NCBI GenBank assembly: GCA_030340625.1
Contig: JAOPHQ010000607.1
Location: forward strand, 94,158 to 158,157
Direction: 5' to 3'
DNA from: Merluccius polli
Taxonomy: Eukaryota; Chordata; Actinopteri; Gadiformes; Merlucciidae
DNA: 64,000 nt
The translations under genes were made by a program, and so were the position numbers. Numbering within the stretch: position 1 is the stretch's first letter; each line of letters starts with the position of its first letter. The notes under the pieces were generated by a model that did no database searches, was not told where the DNA came from, and saw nothing but the letters and a program-made list of their open reading frames with translations. Of this stretch, positions 1 to 16,800 are shown in pieces.

Positions 1-1160
1 AAACGCAGTAGTTCATTGCCATACCTAAAATGTTACAATCCTATTTTTATTGTTACCAGGGCTTTTTGTATTTGAGGCAGATTATTTTGTCCGACCTGGC
101 CCTGTCTGGCTTTTCACACACAATGCCTCATCAATGTTTTGAGGTATAAAACTTTGGGCAAGAAAGAAACCACAGTTGATGTATATATTTCGGTGAAGAT
201 GTTAATGTATCAGGAAGTTAAGTTCAGAATCAATGCTTCTTATACATGTTTGTAAATAAAAAAATATTATAAGTATTCTTTTCTATATTCTGTTTTACTC
301 TATATTCTTGTTTAATTGTATAAAAGATAATGAGGTAGGCTGATGTTATTCCAAGGTGACCAGATATAGTATCAAATTTAGGATTTTTAATCATAATCAT
401 TGGCATTATTATTATTATTATCATGTTTCGGGCTTAAGGAGTATTTCCTTTACGCGATTGCAAAATGGGCATCTGAAAAAAAGATAATGAGGTATAGGCC
501 GATGTTGTCCAAGGTGACCAGATATCAAATTTAGGATTTTTAATCATAAAAAGGCATTATTATTATTATTATTATTATTATCATGTTTCGGGCTAAAGGA
601 GTATTTCCTTTACGTGATTGCAAAATGGGCATCTGATCTGTCCTCTGTTACAACAGTATTATCAACCCTCAATACCCATATATATTTCAGGCTGGTGGTT
701 CCTTTGTTAAGCCGGAGGTGTAACTCATACCTGGACCCTTCAGGATGGATGGGCAGGCGGGGAGTGCCACCCGGTGAAAGCTGTTCCTTGTTTTTATAAT
801 GACGGTCTCCCAGCATGTGCATGTGAGGACGATAATAGGTAACCGGTGTGTTTACATGAGATAAGAGTCACGGTTGTAGCCGAATGAAGAATGAAGGGTA
901 CAGCGCACACTTTCCTATGTTTCAGGGGCCCCACAGCCACAGACTTAAGTACACCGTGTCGGCTTCCCCTGTGGCCATTGGCGCCCGGCTTGTTGGGGTT
1001 GAGTCACGGCGTGCATTCCTCTGGGCGCGGCGGACAGCCTGGACCAGTTCTTCATCTCCTCCTCCTCCTCCTCCTCCTTGACTCAGAGAAGGAGGAACTA
1101 AGCAGCGATGCATTCCTGCGAGTTGCTAGGGCAGATGTTTACTGGCACAGAAAAAACACA

Positions 1161-1196
<36 letters not shown>

Positions 1197-1298
1197 AAAA
1201 TAACGTCTAGACATTTGAGCAACACGTTTGCCATTCAGTTTTCACAAGTGTGAAAACTGAATGGCAAACGTGTTGCTCAAATGTCTAGACGTTATTTT

Positions 1299-1336
<38 letters not shown>

Positions 1337-2451
1337 TTGTGCCAGTAAACATCTGCCCTAGCAACTCGCAGGAATGCATCGCTGCTTAGTTCCTCCTTCT
1401 CTGAGTCAAGGAGGAGGAGGAGGAGGAGGAGATGAAGAACTGGTCCAGGCTGTCCGCCGCGCCCAGAGGAATGCACGCCGTGACTCAACCCCAACAAGCC
1501 GGGCGCCAATGGCCACAGGGGAAGCCGACACGGTGTACTTAAGTCTGTGGCTGTGGGGCCCCTGAAACATAGGAAAGTGTGCGCTGTACCCTTCATTCGT
1601 GGCTCTTATCTCATGTAAACACACCGGTTACCTATTATCGTCCTCACATGCACATGCTGGGAGACCGTCATTATAAAAACAAGGAACAGCTTTCACCGGG
1701 TGGCACTCCCCGCCTGCCCATCCATCCTGAAGGGTCCAGGTATTAGTTACACCTCCGGCTTAACAAAGGAACCACCAGCCTGAAATATATATGGGGATTG
1801 AGGGTTGATAATACTGTTGCAACAGAGGACAGATCAGATGCCCATTTTGCAATCACGTAAAGGAAATACTCCTTTAGCCCGAAACATGATAATAATAATA
1901 ATAATAATAATGCCTTTTTATGATTAAAAATCCTAAATTTGATATCTGGTCACCTTGGACAACATCGGCCTATACCTCATTATCTTTTTTTCAGATGCCC
2001 ATTTTGCAATCGCGTAAAGGAAATACTCCTTAAGCCCGAAACATGATAATAATAATAATAATGCCAATGATTATGATTAAAAATCCTAAATTTGATACTA
2101 TATCTGGTCACCTTGGAATAACATCAGCCTACCTCATTATCTTTTATACAATTAAAGTAAAACAGAATATAGAAAAGAATACTTATAATATTTTTTTATT
2201 TACAAACATGTGTAAGAAGCATTGATTCTGAACTTAACTTCCTGATACATTAACATCTTCACCGAAATATATACATCAACTGTGTTTCTTTCTTGCCCAA
2301 AGTTTATACCTCAAAACATTGATGAGGCATTGTGTGTGAAAAGCCAGACAGGGCCAGGTCGACAAAATAATCTGCCTCAAATACAAAAAGCCCTGGTAAC
2401 AATAAAAATAGGATTGTAACATTTTAGGTATGGCAATGAACTACTGCGTTT
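1..2451. repeat. Large near-perfect inverted repeat (2.45 kb palindrome)
   Basis: Bases 1-1246 read as the reverse complement of 1249-2451, with only 2 bases (1247-1248) between the arms at the symmetry centre. The first bases of the window pair with the bases ending at 2451. The arms differ by scattered substitutions and small indels: a 12-bp insertion near 300, a 17-bp insertion near 875, different lengths of the internal CA/TG and triplet runs, and single-base changes. The match begins at window base 1, so the left arm may continue outside the window. No transposase or other coding sequence was recognised. It could be a recent inverted duplication, a foldback element, or a head-to-head assembly join of two alleles. 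Confidence 0.93.
331..640. repeat. Tandem duplication inside the palindrome arm
   Basis: A block of roughly 155 bp beginning GATAATGAGGTA and ending in GCAAAATGGGCATCTG occurs twice in direct orientation, each copy carrying an (ATT)n run. The copies differ by several substitutions and indels. The mirror pair appears in the right arm at about 1850-2145, so the tandem duplication predates the inverted duplication. Confidence 0.8.
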
Positions 2452-2851
2452 ATAAGAAGGCACGTGTTTTTTTTTAACAGACTCAAGTTTTTAATTGCAT
2501 TGTGATCGAATCCTAAAATTCTCAATTCGCAACTTGGTTTTCACTCAAAGGTTAGAAGAAACCTCATCTGTAAACATGAAAAATGGGCACAAAATGTATT
2601 CCTGATGGCTTATATTACAACCGCGTCATTCTCCCCTAGTCCAGAATTATAAATATTCATTAGGAGTGTATACAATAATACGGCGACAGTAGCCGGCGCC
2701 ATTGTCCATTCCACTCCTAGAAGACGAGAAAGGGAGTGTGTGGAGCGAAGGCGCCATCAACCCTCCAGAAAGACTGATCTGGGTTTGTATTGTAACCTCC
2801 ATGCAGCGTACAATCCTCCTCCAAAAAAAGACCCGCAGACATAACAGCTCT
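2452..2851. other. Stretch between palindrome and connexin stop
   Basis: This unique-looking sequence lies downstream of the connexin stop codon on the minus strand, so it is probably 3' UTR and flank. I see no canonical AATAAA on the minus strand and no other gene. Confidence 0.4.
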
Positions 2852-3700
2852 TCATCTGGCGGTGATCTCCTCCGAAGCGATGGCCACGCTGTACGCCGGC
2901 GCCGGCGTCGCGGGCGCTGTCTTCTCCACCAGCCTCAGTGTATTCGCCTCCACCAGGTTGCCGTTCTTGCCGCTGCCCAGCGAGGCGCTTATGTTCCTGG
3001 CCATGGCCTGGTGCTCTCGCTTGTCCTGGTGCGAGTTGTGCAGGGACACGATGCCCTCGCGGCACTTCTTGCCCACCAGGTACACGATCTCGAAGATGGA
3101 CAGCAGGATGCACGCCAGGCTGGTGACCACCATGAAGAGGGTGAAGATGCGCTTCTCGGTGGGCCGCGCGATGAAGCAGTCCACCTTGTTGGGGCAGGGC
3201 GGCTGCTCGCACTTGATGAGCGACGGGAAGTCGTAGCCCTCGTAGATGTGGTAGATGAGGTAGACGAACACCATGTCCACCACGATCTTGAACACCAGCG
3301 TCAGGACGTACGTCCACCACAGGCCGCCGCGCTTCTTTCCCGGGTTCTGGTACAGGCGGTGGCAGTTCTCGCCGTACTTCTCGCGGTTCTTCTTCTCGCG
3401 GTCCTCGCGGTACGTCACGTGCATGACCACCAGCAGCGAGGGGCAGGTGACGAAGATGAGCTGCAGGGCCCACAGGCGGACGTGGGACACGGGGAAGAAG
3501 TGGTCGTAGCAGACGTTGTGGCAGCCCGGCTGCGCCGTGTTGCACTTGAAGTCCTTCTGCTCGTCGCCCCAGACCTTCTCGGCGGCCACCACGAACACCA
3601 TGACCCGGAAGAGGAAGACGATGGAGAGCCACACGCGGCCGAACGCCGTGGAGTACTTGTTCACCCCACTGAGGAGGCCCTGGAGGAAGGCCCAGTTCAT
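2852..3700 (-). CDS. Beta-group connexin (GJB4/GJB3-like gap junction protein)
   Basis: Subunit of a gap-junction hemichannel in the plasma membrane; six subunits form a connexon that docks with a neighbouring cell's. The 282-residue reading frame starts MNWAFLQGLLSGVNKYSTA, which is the N-terminal helix typical of GJB4/GJB3. Both extracellular loops have the diagnostic cysteines: C-x6-C-x3-C (CNTAQPGCHNVC) and C-x4-C-x5-C (CEQPPCPNKVDC). Four hydrophobic membrane segments lie at about residues 20-42, 75-97, 130-150 and 188-210. The coding sequence is a single exon, normal for connexins; an upstream noncoding exon is likely but not identified. The cytoplasmic tail of about 70 residues is short, as in the beta group. 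In humans the GJB3/4/5 cluster lies in 1p34.3, consistent with the rest of the window. Which fish paralogue this is cannot be settled here. Confidence 0.95.
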   Translation of the reverse strand: MNWAFLQGLLSGVNKYSTAFGRVWLSIVFLFRVMVFVVAAEKVWGDEQKDFKCNTAQPGCHNVCYDHFFPVSHVRLWALQLIFVTCPSLLVVMHVTYREDREKKNREKYGENCHRLYQNPGKKRGGLWWTYVLTLVFKIVVDMVFVYLIYHIYEGYDFPSLIKCEQPPCPNKVDCFIARPTEKRIFTLFMVVTSLACILLSIFEIVYLVGKKCREGIVSLHNSHQDKREHQAMARNISASLGSGKNGNLVEANTLRLVEKTAPATPAPAYSVAIASEEITAR

Positions 3701-3763
3701 GGTGAGGCTGACTCACACTTTCCTGTGTGCTTTTCCTGGCGAATGGAGGAAACTCCTATCTTC

Positions 3764-3805
<42 letters not shown>

Positions 3806-3967
3806 GTCTCTCTCACTGAGCTGAGATGTCACAGTGAGGCTTCAAAGTCAAATCTCGGGTTTCTAAAAGTGAGGAAAAAAGAGAGTGGGTATACGTGGTT
3901 GAGTCTGAAACGTAAATGAACCCCCCCACCCCCCCACACACACACACACGCACGCACGCACAACACG

Positions 3968-4007
<40 letters not shown>

Positions 4008-5160
4008 TACAAACACACACGATAGCACACGGAGACGTTTTACTTTGCATACAATAGCGATGTTTCTTTAAACGAGTGCTATTTACGGTTTTACAGTTCA
4101 TATAAAGAAACAGGCGCAAAAACTTTTTCCTCCGCTTTCGCGTCCGCGGTAAATCGCCCCCGTGCGTTAAAGCGAACCCACATAGACTTAAGTCACCCTA
4201 AAACGAGTAATACAGCCACATTGTTCCTATTTTTTAATTGTTCGTACTTACAAATAAGGGACCTCCTGCCGCGTCGGGACGGAATAAAAAGCCCTTCAAT
4301 GGCCTCGCACTGATGAGACGCAAATCTGGAGATGTTGCTCAACACAACAGGGAGGGTGGAGCAACGCGGAGTTTCTTCTGGCTGCAAGAAAAAAGAAAAG
4401 GAAAAAAAACAAAAAAACCCACACAAACCTGTCCAGGTGTGGTTTTAAAACGGGTTCACCCTTGCTGCTACTGCCGTGAATGGTTAAAGCCTGCGTAGAA
4501 ATGTACGCAAGTTAATACTGCTTATATGTCGGCCCCCCACCACCACCATAGGTGTTCACTGGTCCCTGGTGTCTGGACCCCCAGAGTCCAGACCAGGGAC
4601 CTGGCCCCCCTCCCGACTGTATTTATAGTGTTAGTGTTCAAATGTTTTAGTGGTAGAAAAAATGTTTGTGTTAAAACATAAATCATGTGTTGTGCTACAG
4701 GTCTGCCAAGCTGTCATCATTATCATCTGCGGTATTACAATCAGCAAACTCCTCTGACATCCATTAAGAGTTTAGTGCTCTTGTTTAGAAAAACACATTC
4801 GTCATTATTTGTCAGTCAACGCTGGTCTTTCTTAATGCTATATAATCCATTAGTTAATACTTGGATTTCCTAATGTTATAGACACGGGTTACACAAGACA
4901 AGTGTTCACATTCTGATAAGTTTAACTATCATTCCCCTGCATTTCAATACAGTGAAATCATAATTACTTCTCGCTGTGAACTACACAAACATGTTACTTA
5001 AGAGATGATGGTTGTCGTGTTGTGTGAATAATATTGTTCAGGACTTCAACCCTTTTCCGACCCGTGACCCAATTCTTAGGTCTTTTATTCTTACAGAATA
5101 ATAAACCAAGGTAAAATATTAAAAGAAAATGACAAAGATGGATTGCTTCTTTATAAAAGT
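3701..5160. other. Connexin upstream region and ppie 3' flank; repeats only
   Basis: There is no coding exon here. It holds a (CT)n run at about 3767-3812, a C-rich then (CA)n run at about 3917-4016 and a short hairpin at 4561-4601. The noncoding first exon of the connexin probably lies here, but no exon can be supported. Confidence 0.5.
4561..4601. repeat. Short inverted repeat (hairpin)
   Basis: The left arm 4561-4578 pairs with 4586-4601 over 16 bp, with a 2-nt bulge and a 7-nt loop (CCCCAGA). It is surrounded by C-rich sequence. No known function is assigned. Confidence 0.7.
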
Positions 5161-5162
5161 GT

Positions 5163-5168
5163 TTTATT
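5163..5168 (-). terminator. ppie: ppie poly(A) signal (AATAAA)
   Basis: AATAAA on the minus strand about 90 nt past the ppie stop codon, giving a short 3' UTR. It is the first canonical signal downstream of the stop. Confidence 0.75.
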
Positions 5169-5257
5169 GAAATATTTACATGACAGAGAAGTGGACTCAA
5201 AGTGAAAAAGCAACAAGGCCACATTTTCCTCATTTTTGTTGGACGTACACACCTTTT

Positions 5258-12372
<7,115 letters not shown>

Positions 12373-12375
<3 letters not shown>

Positions 12376-12480
12376 GTTGGATTTGAACTTTCAACTCTAA
12401 CCCCGCAGCCGTCTGATTGGATGACCGCATTCAAAGCCCGCCTATCCCGCCGAGGCGGTGCTGTAGCGCCCTCTGTCGCC
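12373..12480 (-). promoter_or_regulatory. ppie: ppie core promoter region
   Basis: The ppie start codon sits in AACATGGCGACG, which matches the YY1 motif often found at housekeeping start codons. An inverted CCAAT (ATTGG) lies at about 12416, with G+C-rich sequence up to about 12475. No TATA box was seen. The minisatellite begins immediately behind it. Confidence 0.45.
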
Positions 12481-12490
12481 AAGGCGTGTA

Positions 12491-12942
12491 CAGTTATAAC
12501 CAGGGATGTGAGTAGGCTTAGAACAGTTATAGCCAGGGATGTGAGTAGGCTTATAACAGTTATAGCCAGGGATGTGAGTAGGCTTATAACAGTTATAGCC
12601 AGGGATGTGAGTAGGCTTATACAGTTATAGCCAGGGATGTGAGTAGGCTTGTACAGTTATAGCCAGGGATGTGAGTAGGCTTATACAGTTATAACCAGGG
12701 ATGTGAGTAGGCTTATACAGTTATAGCCAGGGATGTGAGTAGGCTTGTACAGTTATAGCCAGGGATGTGAGTAGGCTTATACAGTTATAACCAGGGATGT
12801 GAGTAGGCTTGTACAGTTATAACCAGGGATGTGAGTAGGCTTGTACAGTTATAACCAGGGATGTGAGTAGCCTTATACAGTTATAACCAGGGATGTGAGT
12901 AGGCTTGTACAGTTATAACCAGGGATGTGAGTAGGCTTGTAC
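12491..12942. repeat. Minisatellite, 32-bp unit, about 14 copies
   Basis: Direct repeats of a unit containing CAGTTATAGCCAGGGATGTG and AGTAGGCTT; the core CAGGGATGTGAG occurs 14 times. The first three units are slightly longer, and units alternate between ATAGCC and ATAACC and between CTTAT and CTTGT. The array starts about 115 bp upstream of the ppie start codon. Confidence 0.95.
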
Positions 12943-13297
12943 TTATGTCCCATTTTTTTCAATAGTTTCAGGTTTTGAAAGCAAAGCAGCAAATGCTTCC
13001 ATTATCAACAAATTCACTTGAAGTAGTCGTCATATATTAAAATGTATGTAGGTTTTTAATTATATATTTTAACGACACAACCAATATATACAACTTGGCT
13101 AGTTTTAATTTCAAATAGTGGTTTAATGGTATTACCATTATGAATTCATATAATTAATATTACAACCAGTACTCAATTCCATATCCATTAACCAATTATA
13201 TTAAATGTTTTTTTTTATAGTAGTATTATAGTTGCAATAGAAGTAGCAGCAGCTAAGAAAGTATTACTCAACATTGGTAAACTTGCTATATAATTAT
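12943..13297. other. A+T-rich spacer between ppie and pabpc4
   Basis: No gene is visible. A short direct duplication (ACATTGGTAAACTTGCT) occurs at about 13271 and 13317. Confidence 0.5.
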
Positions 13298-13303
13298 TTT
13301 ATT
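13298..13303 (-). terminator. pabpc4: Likely pabpc4 poly(A) signal
   Basis: AATAAA on the minus strand about 500 nt beyond the pabpc4 stop codon. This would give a 3' UTR of about 0.5 kb. Confidence 0.5.
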
Positions 13304-13802
13304 GAGAAGTACACAACATTGGTAAACTTGCTGTATTTTTTTTTTTTGAGAACACTACACATCCCTGATAACATGATGGGATGAAGAAGTCCATTAAATT
13401 AAATCAAGTCAATCAAAACTTTCAAACAAAGAAGTAGAGCATTGTCTATTCTCTTTATAGAAAAAAAGGTCTGTCCTTGGCCACAAATTTAAGGGCCTTG
13501 AGTCAAAAGAACAAGCCATTATTTGCATTATTGCTTTTGGTACACAGTTTGGCATAATTATTACAGTGCTATGAAAAGTATTCTGTTTTAAATTTTTAGT
13601 TCTTCCATTGTCCTTCGTCCGAAGTACTCCGATTGGCTGTGTAGATCCAGTGTACAATTCCTTTTCTGTGCTCTGAAAAACACAAATACCACAAAGCTAA
13701 TGTCATCAGTGACAGTACAGTCTTTTTACATCAACTGGTGGATAGCACTGATGTATGTTGTAAATCAACACACACATACCATGGCAACAAAGTTCAGTGT
13801 CT

Positions 13803-16800
13803 TTAGGAAGAGGCAGCGGGTGCAGTGGTAGTGATGCCGCCGACTTTTTGGGTGGCATCCTTCTTGGCCTGATGAGCCTGTAGGACAGCGACGGCCTCTT
13901 CCACCTGGAAAAACACACAGACCAGCATTCACTCATACAGTAACTCATAACACGTATTGGCAAATTGAACATGGCAGATTGAATGCATGTGGGGGATCAT
14001 ACTAAATCGAATAAATACAAATGTTTTTCTTTATTTAAACATGGCAGGTCCGAGATTAATGATCCATTTGTCAAGGAACACCTCACCAAGACGGCCGCAT
14101 AAAAATGTCACACACAAAATAAATAATAAAATACTAAAGATTTCAAAGAACTTGCATACCTGAAAACAGAAACAAGTCCCAATGGCGCCATTTATCATTG
14201 TTTGAAAAAAGCATGAAGTAATGACAAAGAAGGGTTACCTTAGAGCGCAGAGACTCGTGGGACTCCAGCATGTGTAGCAGCTCTGAGTTGTCTATCTCCA
14301 GCAGCATGCCGGTGATCTTCCCTGCTAGGCTGGCGTGCATGGATTGAATGAGAGGGAAGAGACGCTCCCCTGGAGAGAAAAATAGAGTGGGACATTTTTT
14401 TAAAAAAAGTGTACAAAAATAAACAGTATTTATTAGGGCTGTCAATCGATTAAAATATTTAGTTAATCGCGATTAATCAAAAATTAATCTCACATTTTTT
14501 ATCCGTTCAAAATGTACTGTAAAGGGCATTTTTCAATTTTCGAATACTCTTATTAACATGGGAGTGGACAAAATATGCTTCCTTTATGCAAATGTATGTA
14601 TATTTTCTTTATTGGAAATCAATTAAGAACAAAAACACAATGTAGTGTGTCCAACCTTTTTTCCAGCATTAACACAACACCAGACTGAAACAATCCATGG
14701 CAAACTCAAGCTCAACAAAACCCCTGCACTTTGGTGCAATAGCTGCATTGTGATTGTAGTCACCGTGGTCTAAATTGAGTGTTTTATGTTTTTGTACTTT
14801 AAGTCATGTTGTATTGATTTCTGTATAATTGATATAGCAATTGTTACCCAGCATTTGCTTCTGCTCCTGGGGGGGAGCGGCTGCCAGCATTGAGGCCGTC
14901 AGTGGTTCCTGTCCCTGCACATGTACTGCCGGCTGCGCCTGGAGGAGAAAACAAAAGGACAAGATAATATCCCCAATGAAAAATACATACAAATCAACAC
15001 ATAACATGGCGACAGAAGCACCTGTGATATGTACTGTGATGCGTCTGCAAGCCCTACCTGCTGTAAGGCGATAGGTTGCACCACCTGGGGGTTGGGGTTA
15101 CGCACCCCGGCGGCATACTTGTAGGGTGGCATGGCCCGAGGGGCGGCGACGCCCATGGAGGGACGAGGACCCATTGGCTGGCCACCACCTGGGAGGTACG
15201 TATATGAGATTAGCTTTAGGATGTACTATTGCTAAAAGGCTGGAGCATCACATACATTTTAGGTTTTGCTGTTGATAAAAGACTGGAGTATCTCATTCAT
15301 TTTAGGATCTGCTATTGATTCATTTTGGATCTACCTCCATGGATGTACTCATAATACAGTTCATGTGGATGTGCCATGTGTGAGGCTACCTCGCGGGGCA
15401 TTGGAATTGGGGGACATGTGTCTCATGTTGGCCCGGGGGCCCGGCTGCCGCAGGGAGCCAGGCATTCCCTGGAAGCCCCCTGTAGGAGGAGCAGATGAGC
15501 AGGTATGCAATGGCGTTCGATCGGCTTATAGGTTAGCTAGATATACAGTCGCTAATTCACGTCCTTACCTTGACCCCGTCCACTTTGCTGTTGCCAACGG
15601 GGGTTGGGTCTCATTTGGGCCATCTGATTGGGTGCATAGTAAGTGGTTCTGTTCTGAGCCTGGTAGACACACAAAGTCGGCTTTGGCATTCCAGTCTCGC
15701 TTATGAATAGCACTGCTTAGAGTTTGGCATTTCAACATATCAGAACATATCAAACTTCTTTTTTCAGGTGTTATCATCTACGGCATTTTGTTTTGGGTCC
15801 AACATATCCCAGAGCTTAGCTATATATATTCCCCCAACCTGTGGCACAGCGGGCATGAAGTATCCACTGGTGGGCTGGAACTGGTTGATGATGGCGTTGG
15901 CAGGCATGGCTCTCATGCCGGCGATGCGCTGCATGTACTGGTTGGTGAGGTGGGCCTTACGCTCCTCTTTGCGCTGGGCCAGGGCCACATAGAGGGGCTT
16001 GGAGCCCACGATGCGCCCGTTCATCTCGGTCACGGCCTTGGTGGCCTCCTCCGGGGAGGAGAAGCAGACGAAGCCGAAGCCCTTGGACCGGCCCTCCTCC
16101 AGCATGACCTAAAACACCCAATACAATTACATCCAGCGTCCAATAGGATGCAGCCAGTAAGAAATTAAGCTGCTGAATTCTGTTGCTGGTCAATGTTGGT
16201 GAATACCGTGAGCATACCATTCCTTTGGGTTTCTCTTACCTTTGCACTTGTGATGGATCCGAATGGAGAAAACTCCTTGCGCAGTTTCTCATCATCGATG
16301 GTGTCATCGAGGTTCTTGATGTACAGATTAACACCCTGAAAGAAGAAGAAAAAGCAAGCAAAGGCATTCATTCGACACTCAGTTTTATGGTCGTCGCCAT
16401 TATTAGAATGACGACCAAATTGTGGTAACCAAGTAATGTAGTTTTCATGGATGATTATGCCAGCTTACTTAACATCTAACCTAAATGAAGCCATCAATGA
16501 ACTCCACCACTTTTCACTGACCTGGTAACGACTGATGCGTTCCTGTTTTAGCATCTCAAACTTCCTCTTTAGCTCGGCCTGACGTTCCATCTTCTTCTGA
16601 GCGCGACCCACAAACACAGTCTTGCCATGGAGTTCTGTGCCATTCATGTCTTCCACAGCCTTTTAACAAACACACACACACACAACCATTACGTTAAGAT
16701 GTATGTGTGTTGATACAATAAGATAACAAAGACAGACTAATGCATGCTACCAAGTGGTATGTAGTCATCACAAATACACCAAGTACCTTGTCGGCGTCCT

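Noticed and set aside
884..1624. Open frames in the palindrome with Pro, Leu or His runs
   Set aside because: They are produced by triplet and CA repeats, appear in mirrored pairs in both arms, and resemble no protein.
2757..3716. 319-codon minus-strand frame overlapping the connexin in another frame
   Set aside because: Shadow of the connexin, with Arg/His/Pro-rich composition and no family match.
2702..3919. 405-codon plus-strand open frame over the connexin
   Set aside because: It is antisense to the connexin CDS, an artefact of G+C-rich third positions; it has no homology and ends in simple repeat.
15764..15838. Extension of pabpc4 exon 8 through VGGIYIAKLWDML
   Set aside because: It leads to a stop; splicing at CAG|gttggg joins in phase to the conserved next exon.
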